From Alphaproteobacteria bacterium (GTDB taxonomy: Bacteria; Pseudomonadota; Alphaproteobacteria; Sphingomonadales; Sphingomonadaceae), in the NCBI GenBank assembly GCA_018970445.1, contig JAGWWF010000003.1, positions 1 to 64,000 on the forward strand: a stretch of 64,000 nucleotides of DNA, in the 5' to 3' direction. The notes beneath the pieces were generated by a model that was given only the letters and a program-made list of their open reading frames with translations, was not told the DNA's origin and made no database searches. The translations under genes and the position numbers were made by a program. Position 1 is the stretch's first letter. Each line of letters starts with the position of its first letter. Shown here in pieces: positions 28,269 through 41,127 of the stretch.

Positions 28269-29492
28269 ATGCCGAAGATCAAGGTCGCAAACCCCGTTGT
28301 CGAGCTGGACGGCGACGAGATGACCCGGATCATCTGGCAGTGGATCCGCGAACAGCTGATCCTGCCCTATCTGGATGTCGATCTGCGCTATTATGATCTG
28401 GGCATCGAGAACCGCGACGACACCAACGACAAGGTGACGGTGGAAAGCGCCAACGCGATTCGCGAATTTGGCGTGGGCGTGAAGTGCGCCACCATCACGC
28501 CCGACGAAGCCCGCGTGAAGGAATTCGGGCTGAAGCGGATGTGGAAATCGCCCAACGGCACCATCCGCAACATCCTGGGCGGCGTGGTGTTCCGCGAGCC
28601 CATCGTGATCAAGTCTGTCCCCCGGCTGGTGCCGGGCTGGACCGATCCGATCGTGATCGGCCGCCATGCCTTTGGCGACCAGTATCGCGCCACCGATTTC
28701 AAGGTGCCCGGCCCCGGCAAGCTGACCATGCGCTGGGAAGCCCATGATGGCAGCGGCGTGATCGAGGAAGAGGTGTTCGAATTCCCGTCGGCCGGTGTGG
28801 CCATGGGCATGTACAATCTGGATGACAGCATCCGTGATTTCGCCCGTGCCTGCATGAATTATGGCCTGGATCGCGGCTGGCCGGTCTATCTTTCGACCAA
28901 GAACACCATCCTCAAGGCCTATGATGGCCGCTTCAAGGATCTGTTCGAAGAGGTTTATGCCGACGAGTTCAAGGCGCAGTTCCGCAAGGCCGGCATCGTG
29001 TATGAACATCGCCTGATCGACGATCTGGTGGCCTCTGCCCTGAAATGGTCGGGCAAGTTTGTCTGGGCCTGCAAGAATTATGATGGCGACGTGCAGTCGG
29101 ACATGGTGGCCCAGGGTTATGGCAGCCTGGGCCTGATGACCAGCATCCTGATGACGCCCGATGGCAAGACGGTGGAAGCCGAAGCCGCCCACGGCACCGT
29201 GACCCGCCATTATCGCATGCACCAGGAAGGCAAGCCGACCAGCACCAACCCGATTGCCAGCATCTTTGCCTGGACGGGTGGCCTGAAGCACCGCGGCAAG
29301 CTGGACGGCACGCCGGAGGTGACGAAATTTGCCGCCGCGCTGGAGCGCATCTGCGTCGAAACCGTGGAATCGGGCGCGATGACCAAGGATCTGGCGCTGC
29401 TGATCGGCCCGGATCAGGCCTGGATGACCACCGAGAAATTCTTCGAGGCCATCCGCGCCAATCTGGATGCCGCCATCGCGAAAGGGCTTTGA
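28269..29492 (+). CDS. icd: NADP-dependent isocitrate dehydrogenase
   Basis: [50 protein letters not shown]. Confidence 0.96.
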   Translation: MPKIKVANPVVELDGDEMTRIIWQWIREQLILPYLDVDLRYYDLGIENRDDTNDKVTVESANAIREFGVGVKCATITPDEARVKEFGLKRMWKSPNGTIRNILGGVVFREPIVIKSVPRLVPGWTDPIVIGRHAFGDQYRATDFKVPGPGKLTMRWEAHDGSGVIEEEVFEFPSAGVAMGMYNLDDSIRDFARACMNYGLDRGWPVYLSTKNTILKAYDGRFKDLFEEVYADEFKAQFRKAGIVYEHRLIDDLVASALKWSGKFVWACKNYDGDVQSDMVAQGYGSLGLMTSILMTPDGKTVEAEAAHGTVTRHYRMHQEGKPTSTNPIASIFAWTGGLKHRGKLDGTPEVTKFAAALERICVETVESGAMTKDLALLIGPDQAWMTTEKFFEAIRANLDAAIAKGL

Positions 29493-29549
29493 GGGCGGCA
29501 CTTGCATCGCCTCCCCCGCCGTTCCAAGAGGATGGCGAGGGAGAGATGC

Positions 29550-31379
29550 ATGACCGATTTCAGGATTGACCGTCGCAGCCTGCTGGCCGGCGGTGCCGTG
29601 GCCGCGCTGGCGGGTGCGCCGGCCGCAGCCCAGACCACCACAGGGGCCGCCGCGACCACCGAAGACGGCAAGTTGCTGGCGCTGTTCGATGCCTTCTTCA
29701 ACGAAGGCGTGGATGAAAGCCCGGAACAGGCCACCAGCCTGGGGCTGGACAAGGGCGCGCGCGCCGCGCTGAAATCGCAATTGTCGGATGCATCGCGCGC
29801 CGGGCGGGATCGGCGGCAGGCGCGCACGGCGGATCGGCTGGCCCGGCTGCGCGCCATCGATCGCGCCGCGCTCAGCCCCAATCGCCAGCTTGATCATGAT
29901 GTGGTGGAATATGATCTCACCCGCGCGGTAAGCGCCGCCCGCCAGTTCCCGTTTGGCGAGGCGCGGGGCAATTTCCAGCCCTATGTGATCAGCCAGCAGC
30001 ATGGCCCCTTCACCCGCACCCCGGATTTTCTGGACACCAACCACCGCATCAGCACCGCCGATGATGCCCAGGCCTATCTGGCCCGGCTGTCGGCCTATGC
30101 CCGCACCCTGGATGAAAATCTGGCCTGGGCGCGCGAGGATGCCGGCAAGGGCGTGATCGCGCCCGATTTCGCGCTGGATCTGGCGCTGGCGCAGTTGCGT
30201 GCCATCCGCACCCAGAAGGCGGGCGACACCGTGCTGGCCACCAGCATCGCCCGCAAGGTGAAGGCCGCCAACATCGCCGGCGATCATGCCGCGCGCGCCG
30301 TGCAGATCATCGAGGCGGAAGTGTATCCGGCCTATGACCGCTATATCGCCGGGGTGGAGGCGCTGCGCGCCAGGGCCAGCAGCGATGCCGGCGTGTGGAA
30401 ACTGCCCGATGGCGCCGCCTATTATGATGCCGGGGTGAAATCATCCACCACCACCAACCTGTCGCCGGAAGAGGTGCACCGGCTGGGCCTGGCGCAGGTG
30501 GCCGATATCAGCGCGCAGCTGGATCTGCTGTTGAAGGCGCAAGGGCTGACCGTGGGCAATGTGGGTGAGCGGCTGACCGCGCTGGGCAATCGGCCCGACC
30601 AGCTGGACGGCAATGATCCCGCCGGCCGCGCGGCCATCATCGCCCGGCTCAATGCCCAGATCGTCGATGCCATGCCGCGCCTGAAAAACCAGTTCATCAC
30701 CCTGCCAAAGGCGGCGGTGGAGGTGCGGCGCGTGCCGGAATTCATCCAGGATGGCGCCGCCAACGGCTATTATCAGGCCCCGGCTCCGGATGGTTCGCGC
30801 CCCGGCGCCTTCTACATCAACCTGAAGGACACGCACGACTGGCCGCGCTTCACCCAGGCCACGCTCACCTATCACGAAGCGGTGCCGGGCCATCACATGC
30901 AGGTGGCGATCGCGCAGGAAAGCCCGGACATTCCGTTGCTGCGCCGGCGCGGCGGCTACAGCGCCTACAGCGAAGGCTGGGCGCTCTATGCCGAACAGGT
31001 GGCCGACGAACTGGGCGTGTATGAAGGCGATCCGCTGGGCCGCATCGGCTATCTGCAAAGCTTTTTGTTCCGCGCCGCCCGGCTGGTCGCCGATACCGGC
31101 ATCCATCACAAGCGCTGGAGCCGCGAACAGGCCACCGCCTATCTGGCGCAAACCACCGGCTATGCCGTGCCGCGCAGCCAGCGCGAGATCGAGCGTTATT
31201 GCGTTAACCCCGGCCAGGCGCTGAGCTACAAGATCGGCCACATGCAATGGGCGAGGCTGCGCGATGCGGTGAAGGCCATGCAGGGCAAGGCGTTTGATCC
31301 GCGCGCCTTCCACGAGATCTTGCGGCTGGGGGCGATGCCGCTGGTGCTGCTGGAACGCGAAGTGATGCGCCGGGCCTGA
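29550..31379 (+). CDS. DUF885 family protein (copy 1), Tat signal
   Basis: DRRSLLAGGAVAAL Tat motif; TYHEAVPGHHMQ metal-binding motif. Confidence 0.9.
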   Translation: MTDFRIDRRSLLAGGAVAALAGAPAAAQTTTGAAATTEDGKLLALFDAFFNEGVDESPEQATSLGLDKGARAALKSQLSDASRAGRDRRQARTADRLARLRAIDRAALSPNRQLDHDVVEYDLTRAVSAARQFPFGEARGNFQPYVISQQHGPFTRTPDFLDTNHRISTADDAQAYLARLSAYARTLDENLAWAREDAGKGVIAPDFALDLALAQLRAIRTQKAGDTVLATSIARKVKAANIAGDHAARAVQIIEAEVYPAYDRYIAGVEALRARASSDAGVWKLPDGAAYYDAGVKSSTTTNLSPEEVHRLGLAQVADISAQLDLLLKAQGLTVGNVGERLTALGNRPDQLDGNDPAGRAAIIARLNAQIVDAMPRLKNQFITLPKAAVEVRRVPEFIQDGAANGYYQAPAPDGSRPGAFYINLKDTHDWPRFTQATLTYHEAVPGHHMQVAIAQESPDIPLLRRRGGYSAYSEGWALYAEQVADELGVYEGDPLGRIGYLQSFLFRAARLVADTGIHHKRWSREQATAYLAQTTGYAVPRSQREIERYCVNPGQALSYKIGHMQWARLRDAVKAMQGKAFDPRAFHEILRLGAMPLVLLEREVMRRA

Positions 31380-31387
31380 AGGGACAG

Positions 31388-33196
31388 ATGACGATGATCA
31401 ACCGCCGCGAACTTCTGGCCGGTGCCGCCACCACCGCCGCACTGGCCGCCACCGGGGCCGGGGCGCAAGCTGCCAGCCCGGCCGATACCGCCCTGCTGCG
31501 CCTGTTCGACACGATGTTTGCCGAGGATATCGCCGCATCGCCGGAACGCGCCACCGCCCTGGGGCTGGATGTGGGCGCCAACGCCGATCTGAAATCACAG
31601 CTTTCCGATTACAGCCGCGCCGGGCGCGGCAAGGCGATGGCGCGCGCCGCCAGCCAGCTGGAACGGCTGCGCGCCATCGGCAGTGGCCTGTCCACCCCGC
31701 GCCAACTCGACAAGGACATCGTCGAGTATGACCTGTCGCGCCGGGTCGCCAACGAACGCCGCTTTGGCTTTGGCAGTGCCGGCGGCAATTTCGCGCCCTA
31801 TGTGCTGACCCACAGCGAAGGCGCCTACCGCGAGGTGCCGGGCTTCCTGGAAAACCAGCACCGGGTCCGCAATGCCGACGAAGCCGAAGCCTGGCTCTCA
31901 CGCGTGGGCGGCTTTGCCACTGCGCTGGATCAGAACACGGATCGCCTGCAGGCCGAAGCCGCGATGGGCGTGATGCCGCCGGCCTTCCTGCTTGATTTGG
32001 CGCTGCCACAGATGCGCCGCTTGCGCGCTGCGCCGGCCGGGCAGAGCGTGCTGGTGACAGCGCTGGCCGCCAAGGCTGCCGCTGCCAGCGTGGCGGGAGA
32101 CTGGGCCACCCGCGCCGCTGCGCTGGTGGAAACCGTTGTGCAACCAGCGCTTGATCGCCAGATTGCCGCCGTCACCGCCCTGCGCGCCCGCGCCAGCATG
32201 GATGCCGGGGTGTGGAAACTTCCCGAAGGTGCCGCCTATTATGATGCGGCGGTGAAATCATCGACCACCACCGATTATTCGGCCGAAGAGGTGCACCAGC
32301 TGGGCCTGGCGCAGGTGGCGGAAATCTCGGCGCAGCTGGATGGGCTGTTGAAGGGCCAGGGCTTCACACAGGGCACGGTGGGCCAGCGGCTGGTGGCGTT
32401 GAACGAACGGCCAAACCAAGTTTATCCAAACACCGATCCCGGCAAGGAAGAGCTGCTCACCGAATTGCGCGGCCATGCCGCCGCCATGTATCCGCGGCTG
32501 GATAAACTGTTCATTTCGCAGCCAAAATCGAAACTGGACGTGCGCCGCGTGCCGCCCGCCATCCAGGAGGGCGGTGCGGGCGCCTATTACAACGCCGGCA
32601 CGGTGGACGGATCGCGCAACGGCACCTTCTTCATCAACCTGACCGACAGTTTCGACCGGCCCAAGTTCGGCCTGCCCACCGTGACCTTCCACGAAGGCGT
32701 GCCGGGCCATCATTTCCAGGTGATGCTGGCGCTGGAAAGCCCGGATGTGCCGCCGATCCGCCGCCGCGCCGGTTACAGCGCCTATACCGAAGGTTGGGCG
32801 CTCTATGCCGAAACGCTGGCCGACGAGATCGGCTATTACGACGGCAACCCGCTGGGGCGCATCGGTTATCTGCAAAGCCTGTTGTTCCGCGCGACCCGGC
32901 TGGTGGTGGACACCGGCATCCACCACAAGCGCTGGACGAAGGACCAGGCCATCGACTGGATGGTGGGCGCCACCGGCTTTGCCAGGGGCCGCACCACGCG
33001 CGAGATCGTGCGTTATTGCGCAGCGCCGGGCCAGGCGCTGAGCTACAAGATCGGCCACACCAAATGGCTGGCAGTGCGCGATGCCGTGAAGAAGAAGCAG
33101 GGGGCCGCGTTCGACATCCGCCAGTTCCATGAAATCCTGCGGCTGGGGGCGATGCCGCTGGTGCTGCTGGAACGCGAGGCGCTGCGACGGGCTTGA
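31388..33196 (+). CDS. DUF885 family protein (copy 2), Tat-like signal
   Basis: NRRELLAGAATTAALA; TFHEGVPGHHFQ; 8 nt after copy 1. Confidence 0.9.
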   Translation: MTMINRRELLAGAATTAALAATGAGAQAASPADTALLRLFDTMFAEDIAASPERATALGLDVGANADLKSQLSDYSRAGRGKAMARAASQLERLRAIGSGLSTPRQLDKDIVEYDLSRRVANERRFGFGSAGGNFAPYVLTHSEGAYREVPGFLENQHRVRNADEAEAWLSRVGGFATALDQNTDRLQAEAAMGVMPPAFLLDLALPQMRRLRAAPAGQSVLVTALAAKAAAASVAGDWATRAAALVETVVQPALDRQIAAVTALRARASMDAGVWKLPEGAAYYDAAVKSSTTTDYSAEEVHQLGLAQVAEISAQLDGLLKGQGFTQGTVGQRLVALNERPNQVYPNTDPGKEELLTELRGHAAAMYPRLDKLFISQPKSKLDVRRVPPAIQEGGAGAYYNAGTVDGSRNGTFFINLTDSFDRPKFGLPTVTFHEGVPGHHFQVMLALESPDVPPIRRRAGYSAYTEGWALYAETLADEIGYYDGNPLGRIGYLQSLLFRATRLVVDTGIHHKRWTKDQAIDWMVGATGFARGRTTREIVRYCAAPGQALSYKIGHTKWLAVRDAVKKKQGAAFDIRQFHEILRLGAMPLVLLEREALRRA

Positions 33197-33265
33197 GGCA
33201 GGGAGCGGGGATTTTCCACGAAACACGCAGCCGTTTTCGCAGCCCCGCTGCTGCACACGGCCAGC

Positions 33266-33412
33266 ATGGCGGCAGCATCGCTGCTGGTGGTGGGCAAAAT
33301 TGCGCCGGGCATGCCCGGTCAGGCCCGTCCCGTCGTGTCAAACGCTGGCGATGGCACGGTGCGCGTGATCGACATGGCCAGCTGGCAGCCGATCAGCGGC
33401 CTGACCACGTGA
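33266..33412 (+). pseudogene. Possible remnant of a YVTN beta-propeller gene
   Basis: 48-codon in-frame stretch ...ARPVVSNAGDGTVRVIDMASWQPISGLTT in an otherwise empty gap. Confidence 0.35.
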
Positions 33413-33443
33413 CAAGCCGCACCGCTGCCGCCAAGGTGGGCGC

Positions 33444-35186
33444 ATGGCCCTGCCCTTCGAATCCTCTGCCTTCAAGGACATGGCGCTGGTGCTGGGTGCC
33501 GCCGGCCTGGTGATTCCGGCCTTTGCCGCGCTGCGCATATCGCCGGTGATCGGCTTCATCCTGATCGGCGTTGCCGCCGGGCCGTTCGGGCTGGGCCAGG
33601 TGGCGGGGCTGGGCTGGCTGCAATTGTCCCACCCCGAAGCGCTGGCGGCCCCGGCCGAACTGGGCGTGGCGCTGCTGCTGTTCGCGCTGGGGCTGGAACT
33701 GAGCATCGATCGCATCCGCACCATGCGCAGCCTGATCCTGGGGCTGGGCGGCGCGCAACTGGCCGTGTGCACCGGACTGATCGCCGGGCTGTTGTGGCTG
33801 GCCGGATTGCCGCCGGTGCCCACGCTGGTGCTGGCGGTGGCGCTGGCGCTGTCGTCCACCGCGGTGGGCCTGCAACTGCTTTCGGCCAGCGGCCAGATCA
33901 ACAGCCGCACCGGGCGTATGGCCATTGGCGTGCTGCTGTTCCAGGATCTGGCCCTGGCGCCAATCCTGCTGCTGGTCGGGGCCGGCAGCGGCAATCTGTT
34001 CGGGCTGGCACTGGCCAAGGGCGTGGCAGCGCTGGCAATCATCGCGCTGTTGATGCGCACCGCTGCCCCGCCGCTGTTCCTGCAGGCGGCGCGCACCCGG
34101 CGCAGCGAATTGTTCATGGCCGCCGCCCTGGTGGTGATGATCGGTTCGGCGGCCCTGGCGGCGGCGGCCGGGCTGGCCCCGGCGGTGGGGGCGCTGATGG
34201 CCGGGTTGATGCTGTCGACCAGCGATTATCGCCGCCAGGTCGAAGCCGCCGTGCAGCCGTTTGAAGGCCTGTTGCTGGGCGTGTTCCTGATCTGGGTGGG
34301 CAGCGGGCTTGATCTGGCGGCGCTGGCGGCCGATCCCTGGCCGGTGCTGGCCGGCACCGCGCTGGTGCTGGGGATCAAGGCCGGCGCGGTCTATGCCCTG
34401 TTGCGGCTGCGGCGGTTGCGGCGCGGCGTGGCCGGGCATGTCGCGCTGCTGCTGGCGGCACCATCGGAAACCAGTCTGATCGTGATCGGGGCGGGCGTGG
34501 CGGCCGGCCTGATCAGCGGCGGCACGGCGCAGGCGGCGCTGGCGGTGGCCTCGCTCACCCTGGCGCTGGCCCCCTTGCTGGGGCTGGCCGGTGCCCGGCT
34601 GGAAGCGGTGACCACCGACGAGGTGGAGGGCGATGCCATGCCCGATGTCGGCGGGCAGACGGTGATCATCGGCTATGGCCGGGTTGGCCGGCTGGTGGCG
34701 CAGATGCTCGACATGCACGGCCAGCCCTGGCTGGCGGTGGACAGCGACCCGGACGAGGTGCAGCGCCTGCGCCGCGCCGGCAAGCCGGTGATCTATGGCG
34801 ATGCCCGCCGGCCCGAACTGCTCGACCGGCTGAAGCTGGACCAGGCCCGCGCCGTGGTGCTCACCATCGACGACATGCGCATGCTGGATCTGCTCACCAA
34901 GCGCATCCGGACAAGCCACCCCGAATTGTGCATCGTGGTGCGCGCCCGTGATGCCGATCATGCCGGCACGCTCTATGCCGCCGGGGCCACCGATGCCGTG
35001 CCCGAAACCGTGGAATCCAGCCTGCAACTGGCCGAAGCGGTGCTGGTCGATCTGGGGGTGGCGATGGGGCCGGTGATCGCATCGATCCACGAGAAGCGCG
35101 ACGAACTGCGCGGCCGCATCAAGGCCAGCGGGGCACCGCTGAAACGCCCGCCGCTGCGCACGCTGCGCAGCAGCAAGCCAGAGTGA
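33444..35186 (+). CDS. CPA2-family monovalent cation:proton antiporter (KefB/KefC-like) with RCK/TrkA-N domain
   Basis: Multi-TM N-terminus; C-terminal VIIGYGRVGRLVAQMLDMHGQPWLAVDSDPDEVQRLRRAGKPVIYGDA. Confidence 0.93.
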   Translation: MALPFESSAFKDMALVLGAAGLVIPAFAALRISPVIGFILIGVAAGPFGLGQVAGLGWLQLSHPEALAAPAELGVALLLFALGLELSIDRIRTMRSLILGLGGAQLAVCTGLIAGLLWLAGLPPVPTLVLAVALALSSTAVGLQLLSASGQINSRTGRMAIGVLLFQDLALAPILLLVGAGSGNLFGLALAKGVAALAIIALLMRTAAPPLFLQAARTRRSELFMAAALVVMIGSAALAAAAGLAPAVGALMAGLMLSTSDYRRQVEAAVQPFEGLLLGVFLIWVGSGLDLAALAADPWPVLAGTALVLGIKAGAVYALLRLRRLRRGVAGHVALLLAAPSETSLIVIGAGVAAGLISGGTAQAALAVASLTLALAPLLGLAGARLEAVTTDEVEGDAMPDVGGQTVIIGYGRVGRLVAQMLDMHGQPWLAVDSDPDEVQRLRRAGKPVIYGDARRPELLDRLKLDQARAVVLTIDDMRMLDLLTKRIRTSHPELCIVVRARDADHAGTLYAAGATDAVPETVESSLQLAEAVLVDLGVAMGPVIASIHEKRDELRGRIKASGAPLKRPPLRTLRSSKPE

Positions 35187-35214
35187 AGGGGGCAGCAGCC
35201 AAGCCGGAAGCTTC

Positions 35215-35241
35215 GTCATGCTGAGCTTGTTTCAGCATGAC
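35215..35241. repeat. REP-like palindrome GTCATGCTGA-gcttgtt-TCAGCATGAC
   Basis: 10-bp perfect arms, 7-nt loop, between convergent genes. Confidence 0.7.
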
Positions 35242-35255
35242 CATTCTTGGCGGAC

Positions 35256-35951
35256 TCAGGGCCGCTGCCACAGCATGATGTGGAAATTCGGCACCCGGTT
35301 GTACCGCTCCCGCTTGTCGGCCGGGCCGCCGGTGGCGGGCGGCTCGTCGAAATGGGTCAGCACCAGGCCGGTGCCCAGCAACGCCTGCATGTAGCGTTTC
35401 AGCGGCCGGTGATGATTGATGATGTCGATCCCGGCCCAGACGGTGCGGCGGGCGCGTTCTTCCAGATAATGATCGATGGGGAAACTGGGCTCGCCCAGCA
35501 GCGGCTTCACCCAGCCCAGATGCACCGCCGCGGTGTTGAACGATGTGAGATTGGCGATCAGCAGATGGCCGCCGGGCCGGATGGCAGCAACAATGCGGGC
35601 CAGCGCCGCATCCAGATCAGGCATGTCGATCAGGGAAAGATAGCAGACCACCAGATCAAACTGGCCCACCGTCATCGCCTCGGCCGACGCGACGCGATAA
35701 TCGCCGGCCGGGTGAAGGGCGCGGGCACGTTCGATCAAGGCGGCGGTGGGATCGATGCCAGTGGTGGCAATGCCCCTCTGGCCGAGCAGGCGGCAGAACC
35801 GCCCTTCGCCGCAGCCGACATCCAGCACGGTGATGGGGGCCAGACCATCAACCAGCGCCAGCATCGGTGCATCCAGCACGTGGCGGCGGCCAAAATCGCC
35901 GTCGGCGCCCTGAACGTCGATCCAGGCCTGGGCAGATGCATCCCAACTCAT
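35256..35951 (-). CDS. Class I SAM-dependent methyltransferase
   Basis: ITVLDVGCGEGRFCRLLGQRGIATTGIDPT; start chosen at internal ATG. Confidence 0.85.
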   Translation of the reverse strand: MSWDASAQAWIDVQGADGDFGRRHVLDAPMLALVDGLAPITVLDVGCGEGRFCRLLGQRGIATTGIDPTAALIERARALHPAGDYRVASAEAMTVGQFDLVVCYLSLIDMPDLDAALARIVAAIRPGGHLLIANLTSFNTAAVHLGWVKPLLGEPSFPIDHYLEERARRTVWAGIDIINHHRPLKRYMQALLGTGLVLTHFDEPPATGGPADKRERYNRVPNFHIMLWQRP

Positions 35952-36055
35952 GCCGGGCACATGGCGGGTGCAGCCACCCAGGTCAAGCCGGGGGGTTGAC
36001 GGGCGCGGCGGCGTATGAACCAATTGGTACAATCACGCTTTTGGGGGATCACAAG

Positions 36056-37090
36056 ATGAAGATGCTGTTGCCGCTGGCCGTCACCCTGCTGGCCGCCAGT
36101 GCCGCCGCCGTGCCGTTGCCACCGGCCCCGGTGATCGGGCCCGACAAGGATGTGGATGGCCGCCCCCTGCCCTTTGGCCGCCAGCCGCGCCTGCCAGCCG
36201 AAACCCCGGCCGGTTCGGGCCGATTCAAGGCGGTGATGGCCACGGCCGATGCCCTGCCCGCCCATGTCATCTATCACCCGGCCAATCTGGCCCGCGCCGG
36301 CAAGCTGCCGGTGGTGGCCTGGGGCAATGGCGCCTGCATCAATGCCGGCAACCGCTTCCGCTATTTCCTCACCGAAATTGCCAGCCATGGCTATCTGGTG
36401 CTGGCCAATGGCGTGATGGGCAATCCGGCGCTGGAGGTGGGGCCACAGGAAAACCCGCCGGTGCGCCCGCCCGGCAGCCCGCCGCCACCGCCGCCGCCGC
36501 CGCGCGATCCCAACGCGCCGCCAACCCCCAACCAGCTGCGCGCGCCGGGCACCACCACGCCGCAGCAGCTGATCGAATCGATCGATTGGGCCATCGCCGA
36601 AAATGCCCGGCCCGGCAGCCCGCTGTTTGGCCGCATCGACACCGGCCGCATCGCGGTGATGGGCCAAAGCTGCGGCGGCGTGCAGACGCTGCGCGTGGCC
36701 GGCGATCCGCGCATTTCCACCATCATGGTGTGGAACAGCGGGGTGGGCATGATCCCGGGCAACCCGGCCAATCCCGCCGCCGTGCTGGACAGCATCCACA
36801 CGCCGGTGGCCTTCATCCATGGCGACCGGAACAATGATGTGGCCTTCTATGCCAGCGAGGCCAATGCCCGCGCGCTGGCCAGGGTGCCGGTGTTCCAGGC
36901 CTGGCAAGATGGCATGACCCATCTTGGCACCTATGGCCAGGCCAATGGCGGCTTTTACGGCAAGATCGCGGTGGCCTGGCTGGATTGGCAGCTCAAGGGC
37001 AACGGCAAGGCCGGCCGCATGTTCACCGGCCCTGATTGCGCCCTGTGCACGGATTCAAGCTGGCACGTGTTCAAGGCACGCATCGACTGA
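36056..37090 (+). CDS. Alpha/beta hydrolase, secreted
   Basis: Signal peptide MKMLLPLAVTLLAASAAA; GQSCGGVQTL nucleophile elbow; FIHGDRNNDVAFYASE. Confidence 0.8.
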   Translation: MKMLLPLAVTLLAASAAAVPLPPAPVIGPDKDVDGRPLPFGRQPRLPAETPAGSGRFKAVMATADALPAHVIYHPANLARAGKLPVVAWGNGACINAGNRFRYFLTEIASHGYLVLANGVMGNPALEVGPQENPPVRPPGSPPPPPPPPRDPNAPPTPNQLRAPGTTTPQQLIESIDWAIAENARPGSPLFGRIDTGRIAVMGQSCGGVQTLRVAGDPRISTIMVWNSGVGMIPGNPANPAAVLDSIHTPVAFIHGDRNNDVAFYASEANARALARVPVFQAWQDGMTHLGTYGQANGGFYGKIAVAWLDWQLKGNGKAGRMFTGPDCALCTDSSWHVFKARID

Positions 37091-39736
<2,646 letters not shown>

Positions 39737-39782
39737 GCCCCAGCGCTTACCGCCGTGCTGCGCCAGCGTAAAGGGCGCGCCG

Positions 39783-40247
39783 TCACAGCCGCCAGCTGAA
39801 CATGATCACGCCGTCACCATGACGGGCAGCGGGTGTGGCCTCCCCTCCGCAAGCGGCATAAAGCCTGCGTGCCGCACGGTTGCCGCTGTTGGTGAGCACC
39901 CAGGCGCTGCCACAGCCCAACACCCGGCCATGGGCCAGCATGGCCTGCAGCAACCTGCGGCCGATGCCGCGGCGCTGGAAATCATCGCGCACGCCCACCT
40001 CGTTGATCCACAGCTCCACCGGCTTGTCGGGGTGGAGATAGGCCACGGCGCTGACAAAGCCGATCAGCTGGCCATCGACAATGGCGGCAAACAGATGATG
40101 ATCGGGATGGGCCAGAAAGCGCGCCGCCATGTCGGGGCGCGGCGCATCATCGAACAGATCGCCAGCCGCCAGCACCAGCGGCAGGTCCGCCGGTTGCATC
40201 CGGCGAACGGCCAGATCCGCCGTCAGGCTCGGGCCGTGACCAGCCAT
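39783..40247 (-). CDS. GNAT family N-acetyltransferase
   Basis: [32 protein letters not shown]. Confidence 0.88.
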   Translation of the reverse strand: MAGHGPSLTADLAVRRMQPADLPLVLAAGDLFDDAPRPDMAARFLAHPDHHLFAAIVDGQLIGFVSAVAYLHPDKPVELWINEVGVRDDFQRRGIGRRLLQAMLAHGRVLGCGSAWVLTNSGNRAARRLYAACGGEATPAARHGDGVIMFSWRL

Positions 40248-41056
40248 ACCGCCCCCGGGAGTGCGACGACCCCATCGGCCAGATGGGTCTGCAATGCAGC
40301 GGCCAGCACGGGCTTGGCGGCATCGCCGATGCCGGCATCGCGCACGGCCCTGGCTGCCGGGCCGATGCGCAGATTAAACTGCACGGCGCTGGCGACCGGA
40401 TCATCGCCATCGCCCACCCGCATGACAAAGGGCAGGCTGTGGCAGGCGACATCCCGCCAGCCCGCCGATTCGAGGATGGTCGCCAGCCGTGCGGCATCGG
40501 CAAAGGCAAAGGGGCCGGGCGCGTGCGGATCAGACGGAGGCTGGGCGGGCAGCAGATCGGCGAGCACGGTCAGCGGCAGCGTGGCCCACAGGTTGCGTGC
40601 GGCCGGCTGCCAGCAGGCAAACACCAGCCGGCCGGTCGGCGCGGCCAGACCATGAAGATGGGCGAAGGCAGCCAGCGGATCGGCAAAGAACATCACGCCA
40701 AAGCGCGACAGGATCAGATCAAACCCCTGTTCTTCCGCCCAGCTGGAGGCATCGGCGGCGATGAACTCCGCCTCGCTCAACAGGGCTTCGGCGCGGCTGC
40801 GGGCACGGGCCAGCAGCGGTTCGGAAATGTCGATCCCGATGGCGTGGCCGCCTTCGCCCACAGCCGTGTCGACGGCCAGCGTGGTCTCGCCCGCACCGCA
40901 GCCGATATCCAGCACATATTCCCCGGCCTGTGGGGCAGCGGCAGCCAGCAGGGCGCTGGTGACGGGCGTGAGCGCCGCATCCATGCGCTCCTGCATCAGC
41001 ACCCAGGTTTCACCCACCTTGCCGTTCCAATATTCAATCTGTTCGGCGTTCGACAC
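40223..41056 (-). CDS. Class I SAM-dependent methyltransferase
   Basis: YVLDIGCGAGETTLAV; overlaps GNAT gene by 25 nt. Confidence 0.88.
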   Translation of the reverse strand: MSNAEQIEYWNGKVGETWVLMQERMDAALTPVTSALLAAAAPQAGEYVLDIGCGAGETTLAVDTAVGEGGHAIGIDISEPLLARARSRAEALLSEAEFIAADASSWAEEQGFDLILSRFGVMFFADPLAAFAHLHGLAAPTGRLVFACWQPAARNLWATLPLTVLADLLPAQPPSDPHAPGPFAFADAARLATILESAGWRDVACHSLPFVMRVGDGDDPVASAVQFNLRIGPAARAVRDAGIGDAAKPVLAAALQTHLADGVVALPGAVWLVTARA

Positions 41057-41127
41057 GGCATCATCCCCCTTTGCCCTTTTGATTGCGGCGCTTCCCGGCG
41101 CAGGTCAATCATGACATAAAGGCAATG

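Noticed and set aside
33393-35219. 608-aa - strand ORF
   Set aside because: Antisense to the CPA2 antiporter; Gln/His-rich shadow frame.
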